Below, piece after piece: positions 22,100 through 36,018 of a stretch of DNA of 64,000 bases. Each line of letters starts with the position of its first letter. The first letter of the stretch is position 1. The stretch is from Gavia stellata (Eukaryota > Chordata > Aves > Gaviiformes > Gaviidae): assembly GCF_030936135.1 (NCBI RefSeq), contig NW_026777121.1:1178001-1242000 (forward strand). The letters run 5' to 3'. The notes beneath the pieces were generated by a model. The model had not been told where the DNA came from and searched no databases. It worked only from the letters and a program-made list of their open reading frames with translations. The position numbers were made by a program, and so were the translations under genes.

Positions 22100-23240
22100 T
22101 TGCAACAGCCTTTGCAATCTTCCCTATTGGCTTTAGAAACTAATCAGTGGCTGTTGTCAAACATATTACCAAAATGGGAAAAGGTGAATGGAGACGACCA
22201 GGAAATGATTGTAGATGGACTCGGTGTGGTCCAAGATAACCTATCTTTGGCTCCCAGTTCTATCCAGGCTCAACTGTGGGCGCAATCAGTAGCTGCTTCA
22301 ATCATAAGAGAGGGTGAAGAAGGCACTCTCCCCACTGAAGTTCGGAAAATAATTTGGGATAGTGCCACTAATTTAGAGAAAAAACTCCAGTCCTGGTGGA
22401 ATTTGGTAAACTTTACCTACGATCCCGTCACAAGTACAGCCACAACTTTTGTATGAACTATACACAATGCTTCAATATATTCGACTTACCCTGTTATGGC
22501 ATTAGGATTGAATCACAATGGAACCATACTCTATCCATTTGAGCATCAAGTATGGGCCCAAAAAATAGGGCAGAAATGACAAACTGTAGATTTTGAACAA
22601 CAAGGGTTGTTGTACGAGAACAACAAGGCTTCATCTGTGAAGGTAATGCAATCAGAGGTCAGGATATCTGTTTAGATACTGAACAAGATGTTTGTCATTT
22701 TGAGACTCGTCCTGACGAAAACCCTGAAACAGTGCTTATATGTATATTGGTAAGGGCTGTGTATGTTTGAGAACAGCTTGTGATTTTATATCCGTAGATG
22801 ATGTAGTTATAGATCCTAGGAATCACTCAGATTTTTGTGTTTGTAATTTCACTGAAATCACAAGAGGTGATTTTTTTTCTTATTTGACTCCAGTCACACC
22901 TCACCAGCTCTTGCAATCTAATTATACATTAATTCAGGAACTGCTGCCTACACCCATTAGATTGAATCTCACTTTAGTGAAACAATTGCTACAACACCAG
23001 GATTTAATCAAAATTTTGAAAAAGGTCAAGGAAAATGGACAAAGAACTTTAATAACTGTTCATCACAGTGTAGAAGAAATACACCGTGTTTTAGGGAGGG
23101 TGGAAAAGGATGCGGAACATAAATGGTGGGACACTCTTTTCGGGTGGTCACCTACTGCTACAGGCATCCTAAATAAGTTATGCCACCCTATTGTTGTTCT
23201 CCTGATATTGATAGAAAGTTTAAATTTGATTAATAAATAA
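22100..23240 (+). pseudogene. ERV family 3 atypical envelope
   Basis: An env-like reading is broken into two main frames (22100-22456 and 22740-23240) with stops between. It has a helical region with paired Gln/Leu, a REGEEGTLPTEVRKIIWDSATNLE segment region, a Trp-rich block, several N-glycosylation sequons and Cys-rich stretches. At the end are a coiled-coil-like stretch (VEEIHRVLGRVEKDAEHKWW, about 23070-23130) and a short hydrophobic anchor. I do not see a classical immunosuppressive domain with a CX6CC motif. It is degenerate and non-functional. Confidence 0.55.
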
Positions 23241-23276
23241 AATAATAAAATACAAAGGCATAAGTTAGGATTCTTA

Positions 23277-24097
23277 AGTTAGAAACAATAACCATAGGAA
23301 CCTCACCAGGGAGTTGCTATTCTGTTCTAAGGAACTAATAGTAACGAGATGGAACGATGAAGAATCGAATAGAAAAGTCTTCTTTGAGTCCTGTGACAAT
23401 GTGACCTGATATGCACCAGTGATGCTGCTTGGAAAATTCCTTACCTTTCCCATCTTGATTCAAATATCAAGAATGCCAATCAATAAATATTAATAAAAAT
23501 AACCATGGATTAATTTAAGTATGGATATTGATAGAATAGTATAATCCAGAGAGCCATTACTAAAAAATTAAATTATATATCCTGTATGAAGGTAACCAGG
23601 TATGATTTATCTGTGATTCAATCATAAACTAACTGTTGAACAATGTAGCATTGCGAATAGGTAGAATTTGCCTGTCAAGAGAATGATAAGTTGTAGGCTT
23701 GGTCAGTAAACCGGGAATAACTTAAGAAGATTCCAAGAATGGAATTTTGCAACCAAGCTGAGCATGCGCAAAGATGGGGTTCAACTAGAGGACACCATGA
23801 GGAAGACTACGGACGACCACCAGAGGACCTTAGACGACCACCTGTGTACCTGAAGGCGCATGCATCAGGAGCATTTACATATACCAATGAGTTCTCGGAA
23901 ACTGTATGAATATGTTAACTGTTTCTTGGAAATATAATGACTATGTATACTTTGATTGTATACAACTTTTGTAGCAGAGAAACTAAGCATGCACACTAGG
24001 TGGAGTGATCCCCTGTGTGTCCAGCGCTGCAATAAGGAAGTGCCTGCTCACCTACATACACTGTGTAGATGAGTTTTTATATTACAGATTTGTAACA
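23277..24097 (+). repeat. ERV family 3 3' LTR
   Basis: It aligns to the LTRs at 11668 and 43260. It includes the CATAGGAACCTCACCAGGGAG and GAGCATGCGCAAAGAT blocks, a degraded poly(A) signal (AATAAG near 24032) and the end GATTTGTAACA. The left boundary is approximate because the TG terminus looks mutated. Confidence 0.7.
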
Positions 24098-24964
24098 GGC
24101 TGGCTAACCCAGGGAGGAACTGCAACCACATACACCAGCATAGGCTTCTCAGACTCTGCAGGCAGGGTGCCAGGGGCAGTGAGGTGGTGTCCAGGGGACA
24201 GCAGCATGGAGCAACATCATCTCACACCCCGTGTGTGAAAGCAGAATGATGGGGCACCCGTCTCCACCCTCCGCTGGACTCCTTGTCCACAGACATGGAA
24301 AAAAACTGATCAAGGATGCAAAGTTCAAGGGCACGCTGGGCTGCAGCCACCATTCGGTTGTAGAATTTAAAAACCAGAGAGAAGCGAGCAAACCAGCAGA
24401 ATCACAATGCTGGACTTCAGCAGAGCAGACTGCTGCTTCCTGAAGAGCTTCTAGGCAGGAGCCAACAGGAGACTGGCCTGGAGGGCAAAGGGGAGCAGGG
24501 CAACGGGTTGAACTTCAAGGACAACAGCCCCCACCTCCCCAGACACCAGAAGAGTCCATTCCAAGACACAGAGTTGGTCACAAGTAGCAGAAGGCCAGCA
24601 CTGACAGACAGGAAACTCCTGACCCAGCTCAAACACCAAAAAGGAAGAACACCCAAGGCGCAGGCAGAGATGGGATACCCAGGACGAACAGAGAGACACT
24701 GTGCAAGCATGCAGGGATGGACTGTGGAAAGCCACAGCTTAGCTGGAGACAAACCAGGAAGAGAGGAAAGACAACAGGAAGGGCTTCTGGAAGCAGAAGG
24801 AAGCCTAAGGGAAACACAAGCCACTGCTCAACAGGAAGGCAACTTAACTGGCAAAGGACAGGGGAAAAGCTAGAAAAGATGCTACCCGGGGCAGGGATGT
24901 GTGGGCAGGGGGGGTGTGTGGGTGTTTCTGGGTGGGATTCTGACTCAAGACAAGGAAAGGTGCT
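24098..24964. other. No gene seen
   Basis: Apparently single-copy sequence with moderate open frames on both strands (for example 24508-24873 plus, 24417-24824 minus). It has no recognisable motif or convincing splice sites. Confidence 0.4.
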
Positions 24965-25100
24965 CACCACGAGGGTGCCCAAGCACTGGAACAAGTTGCC
25001 AGAGACGATGCTCAATCTCCCTCCTTGGAGATACCCCAAACAGGACTGCACGCAGCACGGAGCAACATGATCCGACTGGACCTGCTCTGAGCAGGAAATC
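24965..25100 (+). mobile_element. CR1 3' fragment
   Basis: Diverged sequence of the CR1 3' region: AAGCACTGGAACAAGTTGCC, then CTTGGAGATA, then a GGACCTGCTCTGAGCAGG-type ending. These are characteristic CR1 phrases. The terminal 8-bp repeats are not clear. Confidence 0.65.
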
Positions 25101-27159
25101 AGACCACATGGCAGCGGGAGGACCCCCCCGACCTACCCCAGTCTACGAATCCCCAGCCATCTCTCATGTCACTCCAGTATTCCCCAAATTCATCACCAGC
25201 AACTGCTCATATTAAGAGCTCTACAAAAGCGTTTGCAGAGCACTATACTTGCTCCTAGAACACCCGGGGACTTGCTGAAGACAGCAACCCTTGCCTTCCA
25301 TCGCTTCTAGAGAACCAAAGCACAGCAAGCCTAGGGCACACTAAAGCCATTGCAGCCAGGCAACAGAAACGAAGGCAGAGTTTAAAGGCTAGGTCTTCCC
25401 ATCTGAAGCCATCTGAGGCCACACAGGGGCAAGTAAAACAGTTCTAGAAAGCACAGGGCTGGCAGGCACATGAGAAGACACAGCAGAGTTCCTCCTGGGG
25501 AAAGCTGGCCATGTTCAGCTCAAGTTCCTCCCCCCACCTTTCTCTCCCTGGGGAGGAAGAAGAAACCACATTCAGCTAAACTTGCTTTCACCCTGTTGGG
25601 GAGGGCACCCAGTAACTCAATGAACTGGTCAGACTCTTGGGCGGTATCTGATACAGAGACATCCCCCTTCGGGCTCAATAGAAAAGTCTTTATAGCTAGA
25701 TAATAGAAATCTCCATACAGGTATCAGTATTTACAGACTTATAAACTATCAGGACTTTTACAGAAATAGCATCCATAAAAACATCCCCATTTAAATATAA
25801 CTGCAGGCAGGACTACGCTTCAAGCACAGAGAACCACATAGAGCAAAGGGAAAGCATATTGACCCACGACAGCTATCTCAGGATGGCTCAGGAGCGATAT
25901 TACTCTGCAAGGGTCCACAACAACTAGAAACCTTGCTACTGGCCTCCCCACAGGGAACAAGTGTTCCTCGCTTGCTCTTCCCAAATGCAAGATGCTACCA
26001 CAAGTGCCAGCTATGACACCGTCTCTACCAAGCAGAAAGGGGAATCCCTCCACCCTACTAAGTGAATTCCCCTTGGGAAGGCAGAGAGGAAGGAACCAAG
26101 GAGATTGCCCTTCAGGAATGCAATAAGCCTTGGACAGAACAGGCTGATCTAAGAACAGAGATGAATTTTTATGAAATACGTCAAGTGGAAGGTGGTTTGG
26201 CCTTGGCCTTTTCCCACTTTCTAGCAAGAAGTAATGCATTTCAAAGCAAAGGCTATTCTAGAATAATCTGAGGTGCTGCTGCTAAACGTCCCCATTTCAT
26301 GTGGCTGGGTGCAAGCGGACCTGTCAGACAGACAGACAGGAGCTGTCAGGTACCGGTACTTGGAGGATACGCATACAGGAAAAGCTAGGAGAAGGCAGAA
26401 CAGGCTACACGTGGCTTTCAGTCAGGTCAAAGCATCCCGCACCATCACTAAGCACGAGTGGGAACACGAGCTACCGCTACACTAGCTTGTGAAATCTGGA
26501 CTAGGTGTCAGCTAAACAAGGCATTCCTTTCTACCAGGTTTTGCTTCCATTCAACTTCTCACCTCCAGAATACTCTTTCTTTGCAACTTGTGTTTCTTAC
26601 CATCAAGCTTCAAAGACATCTAAGAGCGCATCCCTGCCCTGTATCGCAGAGAAGCCGACTTGGTGACCAGTCTGCTCTAGTCTCCTCACCTTAGTTTCAA
26701 GCTTGTCAGAAGATCCTGCAAGAGACGAGCAGCATTACTACACTGTGATACAGAAGAACAATAACACAGAGCGACTCACTTCTGGGTTGCCAAACACCAG
26801 AACGCAGCAAATTCTGCACTTAGCAGGGAAAACAATGTGCAAGCCAGCGCACTTGAAACTAGACCCTACAAGACTTTCTCAAGCGTGAGGGCAGCGGGGC
26901 CTCTCTGAAAGCGAGTCCCCTCCTCCCCCTGTTGTGAGCAGCAGGGATGGAAGGGCAACTGGCACCCACACCACCAGCAAAGACACGCTCATGACACTGC
27001 TCTGAAGAGATGACTCCACACCACCTTTTCAGTCAAGCTTCACAAAGCTGGGCACTGCTAGAATTAAGCCTGCTCCGGCAGCTCCTGCTTGGCTTGGCGG
27101 TGATGTACATGGCCATGGGTATTTCTCAAGCCAGACCCCTCCTCCCCATGTCCAGCACA
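25101..27159. other. No firm gene
   Basis: Mostly non-repetitive sequence. Two weak minus-strand exon-like segments were seen, one near 25590-25705 and a 26-bp micro-exon-like segment at 26690-26715 flanked by AG and GT. They do not share phase with each other and are not annotated as genes. Confidence 0.35.
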
Positions 27160-28100
27160 GGATGATGGGAGCTCCCTGAGCACAATGCCCTTGGCTGGTT
27201 TCTGCCCGCCCCCCCCCAGCCCCCCAGCTGTAGCTCAGGGTAGGGCAGGCAAGCCCTGCCCAGCCCTAACGGCCCCTCGCCTCAGCCCCAGCCCCGGCCA
27301 AACCCCACGTGAAGCCAAGCCTGGGGCAAGCCCCAGCCCCGTGCTACAGACCTGCTCCGGCCCCTCCTGCGGAGAGCTCGCTGAGGCACCTCCGCCCTAA
27401 AGCAGCCCGGCTCCAGCCAGGCCCTGCGCACAGCCGCCAGGCTGCTCCCCTGCGCCGGGCCGGGCCGGGCCGGGCCCTGCCTCGCTGCTGCAAGGGCAGC
27501 TCCTGCCGAGGGCGCTCAGCGACAGCAACACAAGCAGCTGCCCGCAGGAAGGCCCCGGCCTCCACCCTCAGGCGGGGCAGGCAGAGGCTGCACCCCTACT
27601 GGCCACCCAGCCTCTCTCTCCTACAGCACAGCGCCACCCCATTGGCCAGCAGCCTCAACACCTCTGGGCGTGGCCAATGGCACCCACCCTGGCCCCCGTT
27701 GCTAGGCAACAGGGCCGGCAGCCCCAGCTGGGCCCGGGGCCTCCTGCCAGTCCCTGCCCGGCCTGGCCCTTCGGCAGCCCTGGGCCAGGCCCGGCCAGGC
27801 CAGGCCGAGCCACCCAGTGCTGCCCACCCTGACACAGCCCCGACGCGGGGGTAGCCAGAGGGCTCAGGGGGCTCAGGGCCACAGGGAGGGCTGAGGCTGC
27901 GCGCAGCTCGGTGCAGGAGTGGCAAGGCCCAGCCGACACTGCCTTTGGTTCCCCCTCAGCTTTCCCCCCCAGAGAGGAGCCTCTTCCCAACAACAAGACG
28001 GGCACACAGCCAGTCAAAGCACAGGGCCTGGGCGTTGCAGAGGGCACCACAGCCACAAAGTCCTCCTCGCCGCTGACCGGGGATTTCGCCAAGCCCCGTA
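27160..28100. promoter_or_regulatory. CpG-rich promoter-like island
   Basis: A sharp GC- and CpG-rich island stands in otherwise ordinary sequence. It contains an inverted CCAAT box (ATTGG, 27641-27645), a direct CCAAT box (27674-27678), a palindromic X-box (27698-27710), no clear TATA box, and a (CCGGG)n run at about 27454-27476. The pair of CCAAT boxes in opposite orientation is what bidirectional promoters often show. A candidate plus-strand exon lies at its right edge. Confidence 0.6.
27698..27710. promoter_or_regulatory. X-box (RFX binding site)
   Basis: GTTGCTAGGCAAC is a perfect palindromic X-box, the site of RFX transcription factors. These often drive ciliary and testis genes. It lies 20 bp from a CCAAT box inside a CpG island. 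Confidence 0.7.
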
Positions 28101-28174
28101 ACGCTCTTCCACCTCAGTATCAACAACCTGCATCTTGGAACAAAACATCAAGGAATAAACTGGGAATACACTTG
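27975..28174 (+). CDS. Candidate exon downstream of the X-box promoter
   Basis: A pyrimidine-rich acceptor (TTTCCCCCCCAG) opens a stretch of about 65 codons that looks protein-like toward its end (LTGDFAKPRNALPPQYQQP..., then WNKTSRNKLGIHL). It stops at a donor TTG|GTAAAA at 28175. The sequence is rich in Pro, Gln, Asn and Lys, as in many small axonemal proteins. I do not recognise the protein. The start exon has not been found, and an unspliced reading is also possible. The X-box upstream suggests, but does not show, a ciliary or spermatogenic role. Confidence 0.35.
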
Positions 28175-30576
28175 GTAAAACTCCGTAGTTGAGTGTGCGG
28201 AAAGCTCTTCTTCCCTTCTTGTCCAGACACAGCTTTGGTTCAGCACAGGCAGAATACGTGTCGCGGCATCCACAACGACAGTGTCTCATGGAGGCCTTCT
28301 TTAAGAGACATATTACTAACCAGTTACAGTGTGAGAGGAAACACTACATCTCCAGAAGCCATCTGCTCATCTCTAAAACACCCCACGGATATAAATGATG
28401 GTCTTTGTCGAGCACTTTGAGGTCCGCCCATTACAAGCCCAACAGCAAAGTTCAGCATTTCACTGTTTCAGCAACTACTCTGAGTCCTTGAGCACTGACA
28501 CAGGGAAAATACTCCTCGAAATTCCCACTGATGGGTTTGCTTCAGCTTCGTGCATAACGTGCATAATTCAGTTCTTCCAGAAACAGCTCTGGAAAGCTCT
28601 CACATTCTGGTATTTCCCCGGTTTTGATCTTTCCCAGTGCAGACGTGCCCTTTGGCAGTGCCGAGCATAGAACAGCCCTGAGGAAAACCCGGGAGCAAAC
28701 CCCGGCTGTCCGAGGGGTTGCCGCAAAGAGCAGGGCCTTTCCTCAGGGCCCAATTTAACAGGGTGACTTCATGGCAGTTTGTCCAGTAGTTACTCCAGGC
28801 ACGGGTTGGCAGCGAAGGGTGACCAGAAGGGCTTCTGCCAAACTGGGAAAGCCTGAACAACAAAGTGGAAATCCTGGGTATTCTCTTCTTTTGAGGGCGC
28901 AACCATAACTTGGGCTGCATCTTGCTAAAATGGAACCTATTGGACCTGGAAGAGCTGGGTGGGGCTGGTTCAAACTTGCAGCCTCCTGAGAGAGAGAGAC
29001 GCACGTCTGGCTCCATGGCGGAGGGGTTTAGGGCATCAGCATCGCAGCAGGAAGACACGAACTGCACCACCCGCCTCTCTCCCCTCCTCCTGACTGCTGG
29101 AGGTGCCTTATGAAGACAGCAGGGAGGCTGGGCACTCAACTCTGAGCTCATCTGACTTATGACTGACTGTCTCTGACGTCAGGCATTTGTTTCTTGCCTG
29201 ACTACCACAAAGGGAGAGGGACCCCACTTTGATAACTGGCCCTCACTAAACACAGACGAGAACAGGCACAATAAAAGCTGCAGGAATCACGAAAACAAAC
29301 GCTCGTGCTGAACGCACTCCGTCCGGTTTCTGAAAAGGAAAGTGCGTCTGTGGTCCAAGAATGTGCACCAGCCCCACTGGCCCCGCAGGGTTCAACCGTG
29401 TCCCCAGAGCAACACGGTTTGTCACGGCAGGATGGTGAAGAATTGATAAGAAGCGGGAGGAGGAGCAAAGACAAATGAAAACAAATTGAAAAGTCATTAA
29501 TTTCATTGGAAAATGAAATCATGTTATTTCAACTCGTGAGTGAAATTTCCATTCCCACCCAAAAAAATACTTGAAAAAAGAAATGATCCAATAGTTTGGG
29601 TGTATTCAGGCAACCACAACAAAAAATGACAACAAAGAGGGGGCTGTGCAAAAAGAGCAACAAATCAGTTTCCTTCTCTGACAGCGGAACAGCTTGTCAA
29701 GGGCAGGTGCCTGGATGTGGACTCCAGAAAGCCTCCACACCCTCGCACCTGGTGTTCCCATAAGCAGGCTAACGGAGGTTAGTCTCGATCAAATCACTGA
29801 GGGCTGATGGAATACTGCTCCCAGAGTCATGCCTGGGCTGGGGTCTCTGCTGACACAGTGTCCGTTTCTGAGGATCACCGTTCCAAAGAGATACATGCCT
29901 ATCAGAGGCACCTGGAGAATACGACTAAGAAGGATGAGGCTTTTGGAAAACATGGTCTCTGAAGAAGGATTAATCACAGGGTGAATGGACTTGTTGTTTA
30001 AGGTCAGGAAGAGAAGGCAGAAGAGAGCTGTGTAAGGGCTTCAAAGAAAAGGCTAGTAGCTCCTGAGACCTGCTTCAAGAGCCATTCACAGGATACCCCC
30101 ACAGCATACCGAGTGTTTGTGCTTGGGGAAGGTTACGGTCACAGAAATCATCAGACCCTGTAAAAAACACCAACTGGATTCTTTCTGTATGAAACAGCTT
30201 TGGCAAACAGTAAGCCACCGGCCAGCAGAAGCTGATACTCTCTGAATGCAGAACAGCTGCCCATCGTGAAGGTTTCGATTTTCAATATGTACAATTTTTG
30301 AGAGAAACTTCTGACACACAATTGGCAAAAGATTATCCTGCAGCCAAAAGCAGCCCAATGCCAGCTTGCAGCAATGTCCGCTTTATTTGAAGCGGAGAAC
30401 ATTTGGCACCCAACTGAAAAGCTTGACTGCCCAAAGAAGTGCCAAATTCACATGGCTCCAGTCATCTGCCCATCTTATACTAAAACGTTTTAACTCAACA
30501 CAGGCCAGATTTCCTTCTAGAAAGCTCAGGAAAGTGGTGAACACGCTGAAGCCAAGATCTTCCAACAAAGTCTTTA
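28175..30576. other. No firm gene; one perfect CRE
   Basis: Non-repetitive sequence with no exon I can support. A perfect cAMP response element, TGACGTCA, lies at 29174-29181. There are open frames on both strands (28600-29151 minus is the longest at 183 codons) without domain features. Confidence 0.4.
29174..29181. promoter_or_regulatory. Palindromic CRE site
   Basis: TGACGTCA is the full consensus for CREB/CREM/ATF factors. No promoter is otherwise evident here, so its use is unknown. Confidence 0.4.
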
Positions 30577-30788
30577 GAAACCACAGAGCCACAGTTACAG
30601 GTTTTTCCCACAGTCTGTTTGTTACACGTGTGCAAAAATACAGTGATCAGCTGTATTTGAGCTCTTTTTCAGCTTTGTGGTGAACTGAACACATTTCCAG
30701 GGATGTACATGCATGGAAAGAGGTACTACTGCAATTACAGCCAATATACCGTAACTGTTGTTGCAACGTTACCAGTGGTTCGCTACGG
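30577..30788. repeat. About 200-bp direct repeat, copy 1
   Basis: The segment from AACCACAGAGCCACAG to ACCAGTGGTTCGCT is repeated at 32518-32720 with about 95% similarity by eye. The second copy ends exactly where the acrosin 3' flank begins. Confidence 0.75.
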
Positions 30789-32310
30789 TGAGACTGTTCT
30801 CAAGTGATTGAGACAACCTGTATTTAACTACTGTACATCAAGAGAATCAAAGAAATGACACCTAAAAGGAAAGCTGGTAGCAGACTAATGAAGTCTGAGA
30901 CTGCTCTACCTCAGAAGGACATTCAAAAATTTTTAACATTATTACACCCGTCTACAGTTAACTGTCTAATGTTACTCTGCCCACAGAGAGAATAAGAACA
31001 GCTGTTCAGAAAAGTAAGCAGGAAAAATATACTGGAGTGAGGCACTCAGTGCTTAACAACTTTGTGGAACTTCATGATGGCGGAACCATTTCCAGATGCT
31101 GAAAGAGTTCTCTTTCCAAGCACGGGAAGGGGTAACGCGCTAGCATGACCATAGGGACACCAACGCAGGGACACCGTTCTACTAAACTTTTGAAGATACG
31201 AAAGAAACGGCTCTTCACTGATCAGAGCTTTTCAGAGATTGAGGCAACCCATAATAGGCTCACGCATGTCAGCCAGGCTCCAGTTTTCTAGGAAATGGAC
31301 ACCTTTAAGGAAGAGTGAAACAAATATCCCTTCTGTGGTTTTAAACAACTCCTCTGCTGATTGTGCACATTTGAGGTAGCAAGAGTTTCCCGATGGAAAC
31401 GAGACACAGCTCACAGCAACTGTTCACAGGTTCCCTGAGGGTAGTTCCTTGCCAGGGCCAAATAATACAAGTCTATGTCAGTAACATGGCTGGGGGAGGA
31501 AGAAAGAGCTGCCACCTCCGAATTCAGTCCAAGAGCAGAGCACCCGAGGCAGGCTTCCATAGCATCCAACCGTATGCGACTTCAGGCAGACACCTAGGTC
31601 TCTGGGTATCCAGTGCAATGACGCAGATTCCTTTAGAGTAGAAGTCTACTTCAGATGTTCTGCATTGCTCTCTGAAGACATTCATCTCTACACACAGCCT
31701 GCAGAGACTAACCCCTTAACTTAGACACTGAATACCAAGAATTGAGTATCCCCAAAAGGGCTCAATTTACAGCATTCCTACTGCGGGAGCAGGATACGAC
31801 TACCCGGTGATGTAGATTAAAGGAAACCACTAGCAAAGTTGCCTTGTGGGAATTCATCACTTTGAGTGATGGGGACAGGGCAAGGCATGAGTCAGGGGAA
31901 GAAACACGTCTCTCCTCAAACCATTCAATTTAAAATATCTTTAGGATGTCAAACTCTGGCATGTGAAGACTGCAAAATAAATACAGTTGAACACAGAAGT
32001 AAGACGAGTACAGTATCTAATACACTATGACACATAATGGTTCTTTGAATTAGAGGTGGATTTTTCTGTTTTAAAAGTACAGATACTCCTGCGACAGCTC
32101 TTTAGAATACAATAAATCATCAACTAGCTGTCCCTACCTGTATTTCCTTGTTGTTAGTTTAGACAAGATCTTTCAAAACTCAGAGAAAAAAAGGAAGATG
32201 AAAAAAACCAAACCCCAAACCCTAAAAAACTCTCAAAATCCCAAACTACAAGGCAAAAGAATCTGTTTCTTCAAGTCATAATAAAGTATTGAAACAAAAT
32301 GTTATCTTAC
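30789..32310. other. No gene seen
   Basis: Non-coding, probably intronic to whatever gene carries the minus-strand exon at 32311-32440. Confidence 0.35.
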
Positions 32311-32440
32311 CTCCCAAAGTCCTACTAAGAGTGCTGGATTCTGACTGAAGAGCTGGACAAGCTCATCAGCACCAACGGCTACACTACTTTCAGTCACGTT
32401 AGCAAGATGATATTCAGCAATTAAGGAACGTCGACGAGGT
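32311..32440 (-). CDS. Internal exon of an unrecognised gene
   Basis: This is a clean 130-bp exon on the minus strand: acceptor TCTTCTTTTCAAAG, one base completing a codon, 43 open codons, donor GAG|GTAAGAT. The peptide begins PRRRSLIAEYHLANV and ends LFSQNPALLVGLWE. It looks like a helical, well-constrained protein segment. I do not recognise the family. No partner exon was identified with confidence. It lies about 300 bp downstream of the acrosin stop codon on the same strand, so it belongs to a different gene or to a rearranged insertion. Confidence 0.5.
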
Positions 32441-32517
32441 CTTTGAAAAGAAGAGACAGAATGTAGCAACAAGACTATGTCTCCTTATTTATGTAAAAGT
32501 TCAGCCCAAATTCATTT

Positions 32518-32720
32518 AAACCACAGAGCCACAGTTACAGGTTTTTCCGACAGTCTGTTTCTTACATGTGTGCAAAAATACAGTCATCAGCTATATTTGA
32601 GCTCTTTTTCAGCTTTGTGGTGAACTGAACACATTTCCAGTGATGTACATGCATGGAAAGAGGTACTACTGCAGTTACAGCCAATATACCGTTGTTGCAA
32701 GGTTACCAGTGGTACGCTGC
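32518..32720. repeat. About 200-bp direct repeat, copy 2
   Basis: Second copy of the segment at 30577-30788. Its right end (ACCAGTGGTACGCTGC) merges with the sequence after acrosin exon 5. The other acrosin copy has GGTGGTACGCTGC at the same place (about 38392), so the duplication breakpoint lies at this short shared sequence. Confidence 0.75.
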
Positions 32721-32751
32721 CGGCTGCACTGGATCCTGTCCATCCTGCTGC

Positions 32752-35211
<2,460 letters not shown>

Positions 35212-36018
35212 CGCTGCCAGCAACACGTGGCAACTGCAAGCACGGAGAGCTCGTCGCCACCAGCGCGGCAAACGACGTAGTGCCCGCAGTACTCGCGTTG
35301 CCCGCGGTGCCCTTGGTCCCGGGGCTGATGTCACAGAGTCGCTGGTTCCGGGTGCTGGGCGTGGTGGCCACTCGGGGCAGGGGGGGCAACATGGGTGTGT
35401 TCCAAGCAGGAGGGGAGGCAGAAGCTGGCATCGGATGCCCCCGACAGTCGCTCCCCGCCCCCCCAGCACTGAATGCTGTGCTTGTGGGATGAAGGCGTGC
35501 AGGCCCCGTGGCAGGCAGCAGCGCCTGCCTCCGAGCACTGCCTGCTAACAGCTGGCAGGAAAAAACCAAGTGGGGCATCATAGCCTCTTTGGGAAGTTCA
35601 CTGCCACCCTGCTCCCTGCAGCCGTTTGCCACCAGCTCCTTCCCAAAAAGCATACGCCAGAGAACAGAACTGCTCCAGGCAGTAGGCACATGTCTGGGCA
35701 TTGAAGAGCCAATCTGGTTATAGCCGCGGCAGGCAAGCGGTGATGTGCAAGCCAACTGAGGCAGGCGTACCCAAGCAGTGTCAGCCTTCCGGCACAAAGC
35801 CCCGTGAAACGCAGACGCAGCACAGGCCATCCTGGCTACGTCAGCCACAGCAACAGCCTCTGGCAGGCTTCCTGTCCTTGCTGTCTATGAGTTACGTTGC
35901 TGTTCTGGGCCAACACCGACAAGGGCAGTTGTGGCCCCTGGTACGCGTGGCCAAGGACACGCAATTTTAGGCTCTAGCCAGAGAAGGATGCTCCCGCTCT
36001 CAGCACCACACGCCATTC
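35212..36018. other. Acrosin 5' flank
   Basis: Upstream region of the intact acrosin gene. A CRE-like TGATGTCA lies at 35326-35333, about 115 bp before the ATG, and could respond to testis CREM. No TATA box is clear. The long open frames here in both directions are GC-driven shadows. Confidence 0.4.
35326..35333. promoter_or_regulatory. CRE-like site upstream of acrosin
   Basis: TGATGTCA differs by one base from the CRE consensus. Its distance from the start codon fits a proximal promoter. This is inference from position only. Confidence 0.3.

Larger units (their letters stand above)
21003..24097 (+). mobile_element. ERV family 3 provirus, 5'-truncated (RNase H - integrase - env - 3' LTR)
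   Basis: The order RNase H, integrase, env, 3' LTR is that of a simple retrovirus. The 5' LTR, gag, protease and polymerase domain are missing, so the left end is a truncation or rearrangement. Similarity to its relatives runs to the LTR end ...TTTGTAACA at 24097. Related LTRs are at 11668-12545 (with gag) and about 43260-44080. Confidence 0.8.

Noticed and set aside
24417-24873. Open frames on both strands of about 120-135 codons
   Set aside because: No conserved motif, no splice context and ambiguous strand.
25590-25705. Minus-strand exon-like segment with an acidic peptide
   Set aside because: The acceptor is weak, the phase does not fit its neighbours and no family is recognised.
26690-26715. 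26-bp minus-strand micro-exon (TTGCAG...GTGAGG)
   Set aside because: Such short AG-GT pairs are common by chance, and its phase does not connect the nearby exon candidates.
27309-27854. 181-codon plus-strand open frame in the CpG island
   Set aside because: Its composition (Pro, Ala, Arg, Gly) follows the GC content, and it spans the CCAAT and X-box promoter elements.
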